Made by a program: the position numbers and the translations under genes
Notes under the pieces: generated by a model
The model's database searches: none
Told to the model about the DNA's origin: nothing
Seen by the model: the letters and a program-made list of their open reading frames with translations, nothing else
Shown here: positions 37,582-46,354 of the stretch, in pieces
Layout of the letters: each line of letters starts with the position of its first letter
Numbering within the stretch: position 1 is the stretch's first letter
NCBI GenBank assembly: GCA_024704175.1
Contig: CP085629.1
Coordinates: 3,100,001 to 3,164,000 of the forward strand
Length of the DNA: 64,000 nucleotides
Source: Paenibacillus sp. P25
GTDB lineage: Bacteria > Bacillota > Bacilli > Paenibacillales > NBRC-103111
Reading direction: 5' to 3'

Positions 37582-38547
37582 TCAGCCTTCTTGATCCTCA
37601 TTGTAGGCCATGATGATTTTTTGCACCAAGGCGTGACGAACGACATCCTGTTCCGCAAAGGCAATAAATCCGATTTCTTCAATCCCGCGCAAAATCCGCT
37701 GCGCCTCGACAAGGCCGGACTTTTTGCCCCGGGGCAAATCGACCTGCGTCACGTCGCCTGTAATGACCATCTTCGATCCGAAGCCGAGCCGGGTGAGAAA
37801 CATCTTCATCTGTTCCGGCGTCGTGTTCTGGGCCTCGTCCAGTATGATAAACGAGTCGTCCAAGGTCCGGCCCCGCATATAAGCGAGCGGCGCGATCTCA
37901 ATGAGTCCGCGCTCGAGAGACTTGAGCACCTGCTCGGGCCCGAGAACGTCGTTAAGTGCATCATACAACGGGCGCAAATAGGGGTCAACCTTTTCCTGCA
38001 GGTCGCCGGGCAGAAAACCGAGGCTCTCGCCGGCTTCCACGGCGGGCCTTGTAAGGACGATCCGCTTGACCTTCCCTTCCTTGAGAGCCGACACCGCAAG
38101 TACGACGGCAATATAGGTTTTGCCCGTACCGGCGGGGCCAATCCCGAAGACAATATCCTTCTTCTTGATTTCATTCACGTACTGCTTCTGGCCGATTGTT
38201 TTGACGCGGATCGGCTTGCCTTTATAGGTGACCGCAATCTCGCCTTTAAACAAGTCGAGCAGCTGATCGGTCTTCATGTGCCTGGACAAATCCAGCGCGT
38301 AATGGATATCGCGCTCTGTGAGCGTATATTGGTTGCGCACCAGCTCCAGCAGCACGGTCAGCGACTGTTCGAGGCGGGCGGTTTCCGCGGCATCCCCGGT
38401 TACGACAATTTCCTCTTCGCGGGTATAAATCTTCGCGGCCGAAGCCTGCTCGATCAAATGCAAAAATTTATCGCCCGGCCCGAACAGCGATTGGGCTTCG
38501 GACGGATTTTTCAATGTTACTTTCACGGTTGTCCCATGTTCGATCAA
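37582..38547 (-). CDS. phoH: PhoH family ATPase
   Basis: A cytoplasmic P-loop ATPase linked to RNA metabolism. Walker A is FGIGPAGTGKTYIAVVLAVS near residue 133, Walker B FIILDEAQNTTPEQMKMFLT near 235, followed by VITGDVTQVDLPRGKKSGL. An N-terminal KH-like region precedes it. Intact, 321 residues. The start is TTG 38547, with GGAGAGAA about 8 bases upstream. Its place between yqfD and pgpH is conserved. Confidence 0.95.
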   Translation of the reverse strand: MIEHGTTVKVTLKNPSEAQSLFGPGDKFLHLIEQASAAKIYTREEEIVVTGDAAETARLEQSLTVLLELVRNQYTLTERDIHYALDLSRHMKTDQLLDLFKGEIAVTYKGKPIRVKTIGQKQYVNEIKKKDIVFGIGPAGTGKTYIAVVLAVSALKEGKVKRIVLTRPAVEAGESLGFLPGDLQEKVDPYLRPLYDALNDVLGPEQVLKSLERGLIEIAPLAYMRGRTLDDSFIILDEAQNTTPEQMKMFLTRLGFGSKMVITGDVTQVDLPRGKKSGLVEAQRILRGIEEIGFIAFAEQDVVRHALVQKIIMAYNEDQEG

Positions 38548-38610
38548 CAGGCATTCTCTCCTCCGAAATATCTCAAAGAAAAGAAGAAAGAGATATCTCT
38601 ACTTCTCTAT

Positions 38611-39792
38611 TTAGGGTACGATGGGCTGCTCTACAGCGATAGGCTCTTCCACTTCAAAAAGTACTTCCATATAAACTTTACCATTCTCCGTCTTTTCATG
38701 CAAAATTTTTTCCGAAACGACACGCGAATCCTTGCCCGCCGCGGTTAAAATTTCGGCGCCGGCGCGCTCCAGGCCCAGGGCCCTCGCTTCCTTCGGGTCG
38801 ACCTGCCGCTCCTCCGTCCGGGTCTCCAGCGGCTTCTCGTTGATCCATCCGACAGGAAGCACGAAATTCCGCCACTGCAGCGTTTTCCGCTCGGGAACGG
38901 ATTCAAACTGCTCATAAGGGACTTTGCCGAAGCCGCTGAGCTGCAGCCCCCGGTTTCCCACGACCAGATAAAACCGTTTCTTCGTCTCCCCGGTATACGT
39001 TTTATACTGCTGTGTGAGCGGCACCTCTACGGTCGGTTTATACCAGACGATTCCTTTGACCGTACCTTTGGCGACGACGGTTTGCGAATAGGTTTCGTTG
39101 CCCAAGATGCCCGAGATCAGGATGTCCCCTTTTCGCACATAAGTATTCGGCTTCACCATGGGGCGGCCCTTCTCGGCGAAGACTTCGGTGATCAGCGCGT
39201 TCTTGGAAGCGACCAGATGACGAGGGCTCATAAGCGGCACCGGATCCGGAATTTTGGCCTCCACCACCTTGATGACTACATGCGTACCCTGGATCTGCAC
39301 CCCGATCCATGCCGCTTCAGGAAGTTGCCTTTGCAGGGAGCGTGACAGCTCGGCCGGGTCCTTGAGCCGGAATTTCCATTGAAATTGATGAATGCCCGCC
39401 TGTCCCGCCGCCTGGAGAATCTTCTCGGTGGGCAGCTTCTCATTCCCTTCTACGCGCACCTGCCATACGACGGAAGAGAGCACGTAGATTCCCGCGAAGA
39501 AGCAGAGCAGACCCGCGAAGAAAAATTTGCGTTTTTCCATTTTGGCCAGCCAGAAGGGGAACCCGAACCGCCCGCGGACCCGGGTCCGGGAGCCTGTCTC
39601 CTTCAAGACCGGACGAAGCCGGAAAAAGTCCTTCAGCGCGATCATCATCTCGGCCCGTTCGCCGTCCGTATAACGAATGTCCCAGACCGATATCCGCTTC
39701 TCCGTCAGACGGTTCAGCAGCTTCTCCAGTCGCCGGCCTCTTACTTCGATCAGCACATAACCGCGCGCGCGTTGGATGAACGTTGAATTCAC
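38611..39792 (-). CDS. yqfD: Sporulation protein YqfD
   Basis: A 393-residue membrane-anchored protein needed for efficient sporulation. The N-terminal GYVLIEVRGRRLEKLLNRL domain, a single helix at residues 90-110 (FFFAGLLCFFAGIYVLSSVV), and the outer part with EGNEKLPTEKILQAA and PTEVFAEKGRPMVKPNTYVR-like repeats match the family. GTG 39792 follows GGAGAGCAGGGCC. Intact. Coupled with yqfC upstream. Confidence 0.92.
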   Translation of the reverse strand: MNSTFIQRARGYVLIEVRGRRLEKLLNRLTEKRISVWDIRYTDGERAEMMIALKDFFRLRPVLKETGSRTRVRGRFGFPFWLAKMEKRKFFFAGLLCFFAGIYVLSSVVWQVRVEGNEKLPTEKILQAAGQAGIHQFQWKFRLKDPAELSRSLQRQLPEAAWIGVQIQGTHVVIKVVEAKIPDPVPLMSPRHLVASKNALITEVFAEKGRPMVKPNTYVRKGDILISGILGNETYSQTVVAKGTVKGIVWYKPTVEVPLTQQYKTYTGETKKRFYLVVGNRGLQLSGFGKVPYEQFESVPERKTLQWRNFVLPVGWINEKPLETRTEERQVDPKEARALGLERAGAEILTAAGKDSRVVSEKILHEKTENGKVYMEVLFEVEEPIAVEQPIVP

Positions 39793-39815
39793 GGCCCTGC
39801 TCTCCTTCCGCCCCT

Positions 39816-40094
39816 TTACGGGATATATTTGATATCCTGGATCGTTCCTTCGATAAACACTTCTTCGGAGAAAATGGCGCGGATTACGAGCCGCTTGCCG
39901 TAAACCTCCAGACGCCCTTTGCTTAAAGCCAGTTTGAGTTCATCACTGGAAAAGTGCAGCACGCCTCGGTGATTCTCGATGTACAGCCGCATATTGCCGA
40001 TGAGCGTCATCCGGGGCAAGTCCATCACGACGTCTTGAGGCAAGTCGAGCAGTTTGGCTGTCCATTGGTTGAATCTTTTCGTCAGGCTCCGCAT
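39816..40094 (-). CDS. yqfC: Sporulation protein YqfC
   Basis: A 92-residue protein (LLDLPQDVVMDLPRMTLIGN, then IENHRGVLHFSSDELKLALS) of the YqfC/YabP-like sporulation family, sigma-E dependent in Bacillus. ATG 40094 follows GGAGGGGGTTAAGC. It precedes yqfD by 23 bases, so the two form a unit. Intact. Confidence 0.92.
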   Translation of the reverse strand: MRSLTKRFNQWTAKLLDLPQDVVMDLPRMTLIGNMRLYIENHRGVLHFSSDELKLALSKGRLEVYGKRLVIRAIFSEEVFIEGTIQDIKYIP

Positions 40095-40186
40095 GCTTAA
40101 CCCCCTCCAGGCAATAAGGCTATTTACACCTTATGCGCGGTATGCCGGATTTATGAAAGCGGGAGCCGGGGAAACGCAAAAAAGCG

Positions 40187-40219
40187 CCGGACCATCATGC
40201 AGATGATCAGGCGCTCGTA
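40187..40219 (-). terminator. Terminator after the small anchored-protein gene
   Basis: AGCGCC...ATCAT and ATGAT...GGCGCT pair around GCAG; on the minus strand six T follow. It lies 24 bases past the stop at 40243. Confidence 0.75.
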
Positions 40220-40242
40220 GCGCGAGGTTGTTCTTCCGGCCT

Positions 40243-40726
40243 TTACCGCCGGTACGGCCGCTTGGCGCGCGGCGGGCCAAGGATTTCGGCCCACAGGACG
40301 CCTCTGGACGCATCCTCGGGGTTCAAGAGGCCGGGAGAGGTTCCGGCCCCTGCAGCCGGCTTCGAACGCTCCGAAGGCTGTGCAGAGACCTTCAGCCGCT
40401 CCTCATGCCCATGGCCGGCAGCAGCGTACCGTCTGTACCGACTCCGCCGTTGGGGCCGCCTTCATTGCCGGGGAGGGCGATGGCTTGGCACTCGGCGCTT
40501 CTCTTCGCGGACTTGGCGAAGCCTTTGACATCCTCGGCTCCGCGGAACGGCCGGGCCAGCCCATGCCGCCGCCCCCGAAGGGCGGCATCCCCTTCGCCGG
40601 CCTGCCCGGTGCAGTCGAACCGCGCCCGGACTGGGCGGGACGGACACTTCTCAGGATGGAGCTGAGCACAATATACAAGATAACCACAAGGTACCAGTGT
40701 TTGAGTACAAAATCAATTATAGGCAT
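40243..40726 (-). CDS. Small membrane-anchored protein with conserved C-terminus (frameshifted)
   Basis: About 160 residues. One N-terminal membrane helix (HWYLVVILYIVLSSILRSVR) is followed by a Gly/Pro/Ser-rich low-complexity middle (GMPPFGGGGMGWPGRSAEPR). After a frame change between about 40405 and 40440 the C-terminus reads LLNPEDASRGVLWAEILGPP RAKRPYRR and ends at 40243; such a WAEILGPPRAKRP tail is typical of small proteins next to yqfC in Paenibacillus-like genomes. ATG 40726 has a weak site (GGAGGAGTATCCG). Unknown function; the family memory is moderate, not certain. Confidence 0.6.
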
Positions 40727-40756
40727 CGGATACTCCTCCGTTCCTGAAGCAGCGGA

Positions 40757-41743
40757 TTACTCTTCCCCTTCCTTGGGGCCGCCGCTCATTTTACCGAGGG
40801 ATGAACGCATCTGCGTATCCGCATCGATATTTTTCAGATTCATGTAATCCATTACTCCGAGCTTGCCGTCACGAAGCGCTTCGGCCATGGCTTGGGGCAC
40901 CTCGGATTCCGCCTCAACCACCTTCGCCTTCATTTCAATTACCCGGGCTTTCATTTCCTGCTCTTGAGCGACGGCCATGGCGCGGCGTTCCTCCGCTTTC
41001 GCCTGGGCGATGCGCTTGTCGGCCTCGGCCTGTTCGGTCTGCAGGTGAGCCCCGATATTCTTGCCCACATCCACATCCGCAATATCGATGGATAGAATTT
41101 CAAACGCCGTTCCGGCATCCAACCCTTTGCCCAGGACCGTCCGCGAAATTTTATCCGGATTCTCCAGAACGTCCTTATGCGATTCGCTGGAGCCTACCGT
41201 AGTTACAATCCCTTCGCCTACGCGGGCAATGATCGTTTCCTCACCCGCGCCCCCGACCAGACGGTCGATGTTCGCGCGCACCGTTACCCGGGCAATAACC
41301 TTGACCTCAATCCCGTTCTTGGCTACAGCCGAAACGACAGGCGTTTCGATGACACGCGGATTTACGCTCATCTGCACCGCTTGCAGCACGTCCCTGCCGG
41401 CCAAATCGATAGCCGCCGCCCGCTCGAATTCCAAATGAATGTTGGCGCGGTGTGCCGCAATCAAAGCATTGACCACCCGATCGACGTTGCCGCCCGCAAG
41501 AAAGTGGCTTTCCAGTTGGTTAATAGTGATATTCAGCCCGGCCTTCGTCGCTTTGATCATCGGGTTCACGATTCGGCTCGGGATGACCCGGCGCAGACGC
41601 ATCGCTACAAGGGTGATAATTCCGATGCGGACGCCGGACGCCAAGGCCGAAATCCAGAGCATTACCGGAACAAAGCTGAAAAATACGGACAGCGCGATAA
41701 TAATGACCGCCGCCAAGAGCAAAATGTACACAAGTGAATCCAT
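40757..41743 (-). CDS. floA: Flotillin-like protein FloA
   Basis: A 328-residue flotillin-like membrane scaffold that organises functional membrane microdomains. N-terminal hairpin membrane segment ([20 protein letters not shown]), PHB domain ([20 protein letters not shown] region), and the Ala/Glu-rich C-terminal coiled coil ([40 protein letters not shown]) are complete. ATG 41743 follows GGAGGAAACGGTCGA. Intact. It is preceded by an nfeD gene, the usual partner. Confidence 0.95.
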   Translation of the reverse strand: MDSLVYILLLAAVIIIALSVFFSFVPVMLWISALASGVRIGIITLVAMRLRRVIPSRIVNPMIKATKAGLNITINQLESHFLAGGNVDRVVNALIAAHRANIHLEFERAAAIDLAGRDVLQAVQMSVNPRVIETPVVSAVAKNGIEVKVIARVTVRANIDRLVGGAGEETIIARVGEGIVTTVGSSESHKDVLENPDKISRTVLGKGLDAGTAFEILSIDIADVDVGKNIGAHLQTEQAEADKRIAQAKAEERRAMAVAQEQEMKARVIEMKAKVVEAESEVPQAMAEALRDGKLGVMDYMNLKNIDADTQMRSSLGKMSGGPKEGEE

Positions 41744-41812
41744 TCGACCGTTTCCTCCTTAGGTGCTTAAGGATGCCGGACCCGAAGCTTCGTTCAGGTC
41801 CTTTTCCCGCCG

Positions 41813-42673
41813 CTACGCCTTCTTTTTTGTTTCCCGGACGACAACCCGGACCCCTTCGACATGAATGACTTCAACGGCTTCCCCAGCTGCGATAAAATCA
41901 CCTGCTGTAACTACATCCACCCGATCCTCTCCGAATTGAGCGGTACCTGCAGGCCGAAGCGGTGTAAGAGCCGTACCTTTTTGCCCCAGTAAATCCTTGC
42001 GTTCGGCTGTCGACGTATAACCTTGCTCCGTGGTCAGTCTTTCCCGTAAAATAAACCGGTTCCAAACGCCGCGGTGTTTAAAGATCCTTACTACAATGGT
42101 TACCACAACCGCCGCCAGGACGAAGGCGATCCCCAAATTTAACGCCGCCTGGGCCGTGTTGTACGCGGCCATCACAACCCCGCTGAACAAACAAATGGCA
42201 CCGAGAATGCCGAGGATCCCGAAGCTCGAGACAAAAACCTCGATGATCAGCAAAACGATCCCGCCTATGAATAACACGATATCTTCGATGCCTGCAAAGC
42301 CGGCGATGTAATGACCGAAGAAATACAGTCCGAAGCCGAGAAGACCCAGAATTCCCGGCGGCCCGAAGCCCGGAACGAACAATTCAATTGCCACGCCGGC
42401 GATACCGATGAGAAGCAGCAGAGTGGAGACCCAGGGTCCGCGTGATAAATCTCGAAAAGGCTACCGCCGGACTGGACTTCAGCGGACCGTCCTCTCCTTC
42501 GGCCAGCTGAAGGCTCCCCGCCTGATGCATCGGGAGGACGTCCGCAGAACCCCTTGGCACCGAGGCTGCAGATGCGTCGATCGAGGATAAACCCGCTCCC
42601 AGCGCGACGAATAGCAGGAGAAACGAACCAACGAGCAAGATCAGCCGGAGGCGCCCCTTTCCCGTAATCGCAT
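41813..42673 (-). CDS. NfeD family membrane protein, short form (frameshifted)
   Basis: Partner of flotillin-like proteins. From ATG 42673 (GGGAGGTGAAG upstream) a signal-like helix (LILLVGSFLLLFVALGAG) is followed by a short linker, then four membrane helices (WVSTLLLLIGIAGVAIELFV, LFIGGIVLLIIEVFVSSFG) and a C-terminal OB fold ending in VEGVRVVVRETKKKA. The N-terminal ClpP-like protease domain of long NfeD (YqeZ) is absent, as the linker is only about 45 residues. Two breaks: one more C at 42654-42657 opens the start (LRERGRLRLI), and one base near 42450-42465 joins AVAF to RDLSRGPWVSTLL. Confidence 0.85.
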
Positions 42674-42743
42674 GTACTTCACCTCCCTTGTCAAGTTGGC
42701 TGTGTTTATGAGGTTATTACGCGGCTTCAGCGAAAATGATTCA

Positions 42744-42781
42744 TAAAAAAGAAAACACCCCAACACATGCTGGAGTGTTCT
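42744..42781 (-). terminator. Terminator after yqeY
   Basis: GAGAACACTCCA and TGGGGTGTTTTC form a stem on the minus strand, followed by TTTTTT. It lies about 9 bases past the yqeY stop. Confidence 0.8.
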
Positions 42782-42789
42782 CATTGTTG

Positions 42790-43233
42790 TCATGACAATA
42801 ACTGCTGAACGAACTGGTTGACGACCTTGCCGTCCGCCCGTCCTTTCACCTTCGGCATCAATGCCCCCATGACTTTACCCATATCCGCTTTAGAAGAAGC
42901 TCCCACTTCCTGGATGGTCTGCTGTACAATGGCTTTTACTTCTTCTTCAGATAACTGCTGCGGCATGTATTCCATCAGAATGGCGATCTCGGCTTTCAGG
43001 TTTTCCGCTAAATCGTCACGACCGGCCTTTTCAAATTCTTGGAGGGAATCTTTGCGCTGTTTGATCTCACGATTCAGAACGTCAAGCACTTCTTGGTCAT
43101 CTAAGGTTTTACGCTGATCTATCTCAATATTCTTGATAGCGGCACGAACCATACGGATTACGGAGAGTTTAAACTTGTCTTGACTCTTCATCGCGAGCTT
43201 CATATCTTCGTTTAATCTGTCGCCTAAGCTCAT
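42790..43233 (-). CDS. yqeY: GatB/YqeY domain protein
   Basis: A 147-residue helical protein (MSLGDRLNEDMKLAMKSQDK, then LMEYMPQQLSEEEVKAIVQQ) of the YqeY family, sharing the tRNA-binding tail domain of GatB. The role is thought to be in tRNA-related or amidotransferase functions but is not proven. ATG 43233 follows AGGAGGCTTAATCG. It follows rpsU by 12 bases in the same transcript, as in B. subtilis. Intact. Confidence 0.93.
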   Translation of the reverse strand: MSLGDRLNEDMKLAMKSQDKFKLSVIRMVRAAIKNIEIDQRKTLDDQEVLDVLNREIKQRKDSLQEFEKAGRDDLAENLKAEIAILMEYMPQQLSEEEVKAIVQQTIQEVGASSKADMGKVMGALMPKVKGRADGKVVNQFVQQLLS

Positions 43234-43245
43234 CGATTAAGCCTC

Positions 43246-43419
43246 CTAGAACTTTCTCTTACGAGCGACCTCTGACTTCTTCTTACGCTTCACGCTAGGC
43301 TTCTCATAATGCTTGCGTTTCTTGACTTCCGCCAAAACGCCATCCTTCGCGATGGAACGCTTAAAGCGACGGAGTGCAGCATCTATAGTTTCATTCTTGC
43401 GAACTCGAGTTTCTGACAC
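43246..43419 (-). CDS. rpsU: 30S ribosomal protein S21
   Basis: A 57-residue protein, [20 protein letters not shown] followed by [18 protein letters not shown], the S21 family. The start is GTG 43419, 7 bases after GGAGGGAGGG; the longer upstream reading to 43467 is not S21-like. It is driven by a near-consensus promoter and leads the rpsU-yqeY transcript. Confidence 0.95.
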   Translation of the reverse strand: MSETRVRKNETIDAALRRFKRSIAKDGVLAEVKKRKHYEKPSVKRKKKSEVARKRKF

Positions 43420-43479
43420 CAGTTTTCCCTCCCTCCGAACAGACCGTCCAAGACGAAAAAAAGACATTCATCAAACTTC

Positions 43480-43509
43480 ATTATAGGTGAAAACGAAACT
43501 GGGTGTCAA
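43480..43509 (-). promoter_or_regulatory. Sigma-A promoter of rpsU-yqeY
   Basis: On the minus strand TTGACA (43509-43504), an 18-base spacer, and TATAAT (43485-43480), 60 bases before the rpsU start. Confidence 0.85.
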
Positions 43510-43550
43510 CCTAAACTCCCAAAGTCTTTTTCGCCCCTGCGGCAAGATGA

Positions 43551-43895
43551 TTATTTCGCGTTCAGACCGCCCAGCTTTTCCCCTGCAAGCACATGATAGT
43601 GCAGATGAAAAACAACCTGTCCGCCGTCCCTTCCGCAGTTGTTCACCAGCCGGTAACCGGACTCGGCTACTCCGAGTTCTTGGGCCACTTGCTGTGCGGC
43701 GCGGTGAATTTCGCCGATCAGCGGCAGGTCGGCTTCCTGTACGTCATTCATGGTAGGAATATGCTTCTTCGGGATGACCAGAATATGTACGGGCGCGGCC
43801 GGCTGAATGTCGTGGAAAGCAACGACGTGTTCATTCTCCAGCACTTTCTTGGAAGGAATCGACCCTTCGACGATCTTGCAAAAAATACAATCCAT
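43551..43895 (-). CDS. hit: HIT family (histidine triad) nucleotide-binding protein
   Basis: A 114-residue HINT-like hydrolase of nucleoside phosphoramidates. The zinc-type start MDCIFCKIVEGSIPSKKVLE and the catalytic HLHYHVLAG (His-x-His-x-His) are present. ATG 43895 follows GGAGG 7 bases upstream; ATG 43922 lacks a site. Intact. It stands alone between the chemoreceptor-like gene and rpsU. Confidence 0.93.
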   Translation of the reverse strand: MDCIFCKIVEGSIPSKKVLENEHVVAFHDIQPAAPVHILVIPKKHIPTMNDVQEADLPLIGEIHRAAQQVAQELGVAESGYRLVNNCGRDGGQVVFHLHYHVLAGEKLGGLNAK

Positions 43896-43954
43896 GCTCG
43901 GACCTCCAAACGTTTCCATCAATCAGGCTACTCTATTACTATACCTCATCCGGA

Positions 43955-43988
43955 ATAAAAAATAAAATGGCGGACCGCAAGGCCGCAT
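43955..43988 (-). terminator. Terminator after chemoreceptor-like gene
   Basis: ATGCGG and CCGCCAT pair on the minus strand, followed by TTTATTTTTTATT. It begins just past the stop at 43994. Confidence 0.6.
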
Positions 43989-43993
43989 GACGA

Positions 43994-45465
43994 TTAGGCC
44001 GCCTCGCGGCGCTCGAGCCATTCGTGAATAAAATCGACCGCCAGTTTAAAGCGCAGCCGGGCCGTATTCAGCACGCCTTCCCTCGCCTTGTCATACTCGC
44101 CCTCATACGCCCAGCGGACGTTCTGATCACGCGCCTCCAAATAGCTTCCCCAGCGGCGCTTCAGCTCCTCATAGTCGTCCCGGTCCCGGGCATGCCGCAC
44201 CGTCTCCGCCAGTCCCTGAAAGGCACCGTGCATCAGCTCGTCTGCGCGGTTCAGCTTTGCTTGCCAGACTTCGACCTTCTCCCGCGAGTCGCATTCCTGA
44301 AGCGCGACCATCAGGCTCCGGATGTGCAGAGCGCATTCCACCCACAGATCGGCCGGCTCCCGCGGCGGGTGGTCCGCAGACTTCTCGGGGAGCTTAAACT
44401 GCGAAATGGCGGAGCGCATAGCCTCGCTGCTTTCGCCCGCTTCCCGGATCAGCACGTCCATCGCTTCGATCTGGGTCTGCTGCACTTCGGCGGAAGCAAG
44501 GATTTCCTCGCTGCCCGCCGCCGTTTCATTCATCAAATCCGCAATCCGGCGGATGGCCTCCGACGCATGCTCCGCCCGTTCCTTCATTGCAGTGAGCATG
44601 GTTCCTGCATCCTTCAGGCTCAAGTTAACCGACTGCAGCTCTGTTTCAATCCTGGTATAAGTCCGGCTCGCTTCATTTAACGTGCGGAACCCGTCCTGAG
44701 CCTTTCCCCGCACACCGCCAAAGGACTCGGCCAGATCCTCTACGCTGGCCGTAATTTGCTCGATTTGTTCTCCGATATGGGCCGTAGCGTTCTGCGTTTG
44801 AATGGCAAGCTTGGAGATTTCTCCGGCTACCACTCCGAAGCCTCTGCCGTGTTCCCCGCACGCACCGCTTCAATATTCGCATTGAGCGACAGAATCCGTG
44901 TTTGAGACGATATTTCTTCTATTAAGCGGGTAATGTCCGATATCGCGGCAACCGACCGCTGGACATTCCTCATTCCTTCGCTGATCCGGTCGCTTTCCAG
45001 CGTAAGGTCCTGCATCTGATCCACCGCGGCGGCCATCTCAGCCCTTCCTTCCCGCGCGAGCTCCGAAAGCTCTCCTGCCGAAGCGGCGGCCCGGCGGCTG
45101 AAGCTGTCCACCTCATCCGTACGGAGGTAAATTTCCGACACCGCTTCCGACACCTGCCGGGTATGCTCGGCCGAAGACTGAATCCCTTCCGCCATGTCTT
45201 TTATCGTAGCGGTAACGCCCTGGACCTGTTCTAAAACAATGCCAGACCTGAGTTTTATGTCATCTATTTTCACATGAAGCCGCCGGGAGGAACGCTCCAC
45301 GATCCGGATTAATACTTGAAGACCATGCAAAGCCTTGCTGAGCAGCGTCAACAATCGGTTGTTCCGGTACTTGTGCCCCGCGGGCCCGACCGTTAAATCT
45401 CCCGAAGCCATCCGGCTCAAGATCGCTTCGGCATCGCTTTTGGCAGTGCGGTAGAACATAAACAT
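43994..45465 (-). CDS. Soluble methyl-accepting chemotaxis-like protein (frameshifted)
   Basis: About 490 residues with no membrane segment or recognisable sensor domain. After a 60-residue N-terminal part (MFMFYRTAKSDAEAILSRMA) the MCP signalling coiled coil follows; the hairpin tip reads LSLNANIEAVRAGEHGRGFG VVAGEISKLA after repair. The frame breaks at the C4 run 44854-44857 (one more C). The last 120 residues are a separate helical domain (ALHIRSLMVALQECDSREKV, LRFKLAVDFIHEWLERREAA) not typical of MCPs. ATG 45465 follows AGGGGAGTCG. It probably senses an intracellular or energy-related signal and couples to CheW/CheA; the ligand is unknown. Confidence 0.85.
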
Positions 45466-45597
45466 CGACTCCCCTGTCCCCAATTTTCACGTCATACCTT
45501 ATGACACCACAAAGAATAAATATAAAACCAAGAAGTTTATGTAACTAAATATAACATGAAAACGGGCCGATTTCGATATTTTTCCGCAAAAGAAAAG

Positions 45598-45627
45598 TAG
45601 ACTTTCGGTCTAATCTAGACATATAAT
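45598..45627 (+). promoter_or_regulatory. Promoter with overlapping TetR-like operator
   Basis: TAGACT (45598-45603), 18-base spacer, TATAAT (45622-45627). Three alternating half-sites TAGAC, GTCTA, TAGAC (45598, 45608, 45616) form two overlapping palindromes inside the spacer. It precedes the TetR gene by 46 bases. The rest of 45484-45597 is A/T-rich and empty. Confidence 0.5.
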
Positions 45628-45673
45628 AGCATTGAAGCTAAAGCGATGCTCCAGTGAAGGAGGTCTTCGTTTT

Positions 45674-46354
45674 GTGAGCCGTTTCATGAGAACATCCACC
45701 CGGAAAAAACGCGAGTACATGATGGAGGTCGCACTTCGGCTTTTTATAGAGCGCGGCTACGATCAGGTTTCGGTGGACGATATTATCAGCGCTACGAATA
45801 CGTCCAAAGGCACCTTCTATCATTACTTCGAGGGAAAGGACGAAATCCTGCGGGAAATTCCCAGAAAGCAGATCGCGATGATCCAAGCCTGGGCAACCCG
45901 GACCCCGTCCCAGGTCGTATCCCTTGAAGCGCACATCAACCGGTCGCTGCTGGACCTGGCGGAAGGCGTTCAATCGTTTCCCAAGCTGATCCGAGGCATC
46001 ACCGCGTTATCTATGCAAAACGAAGCACTGAAGGCTGAAGTGGACGAAGAATACCGAATCTTGTATGAGAGCCTTCTGAGATGGTCGCCGGATCCGCACA
46101 AAGCGCGATTGCTCGTAACCGTGTATGTGGGCACCCTACAGCTGTGGTGTACCAGAGAGGATATGAATCTTACAGAGGTATTACTGAAACAACTCGCTTG
46201 GGCCTGGTCGGGGCCGCGGACGCACGATGCCGTACCGCCCGCAGCCGCTCGAGCCCGAAAGAAAGGGAGACGCATCTATGAGAGTCGCAGTCATCGGAGG
46301 CGGTCTGGCCGGACTCACGGCGACCGCTTATTTGTCCGAGAATCCTTCCATTGA
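45674..46354 (+). CDS. TetR/AcrR family transcription regulator
   Basis: A repressor-type protein. The HTH reads YMMEVALRLFIERGYDQVSV DDIISATNTSKGTFYHYFEG at residues 17-55, followed by a helical ligand domain. GTG 45674 is 10 bases after AGGAGG. As recorded the frame runs 77 bases into the next gene, ending RIYESRSHRRRSGRTHG..; a one-base change near 46250 would instead end it at TGA 46281 as PKERETHL, overlapping the next ATG as ATGA, which is the more natural end. It likely controls itself and the oxidoreductase gene through the dyads at 45598-45620; the ligand is unknown. Confidence 0.85.
   Translation: MSRFMRTSTRKKREYMMEVALRLFIERGYDQVSVDDIISATNTSKGTFYHYFEGKDEILREIPRKQIAMIQAWATRTPSQVVSLEAHINRSLLDLAEGVQSFPKLIRGITALSMQNEALKAEVDEEYRILYESLLRWSPDPHKARLLVTVYVGTLQLWCTREDMNLTEVLLKQLAWAWSGPRTHDAVPPAAARARKKGRRIYESRSHRRRSGRTHGDRLFVRESFH

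Noticed and set aside
40228..40847. Plus-strand open frames at 40228-40847
   Set aside because: Antisense of the small anchored protein and the floA 3' end; Pro/Arg-rich without a start site.
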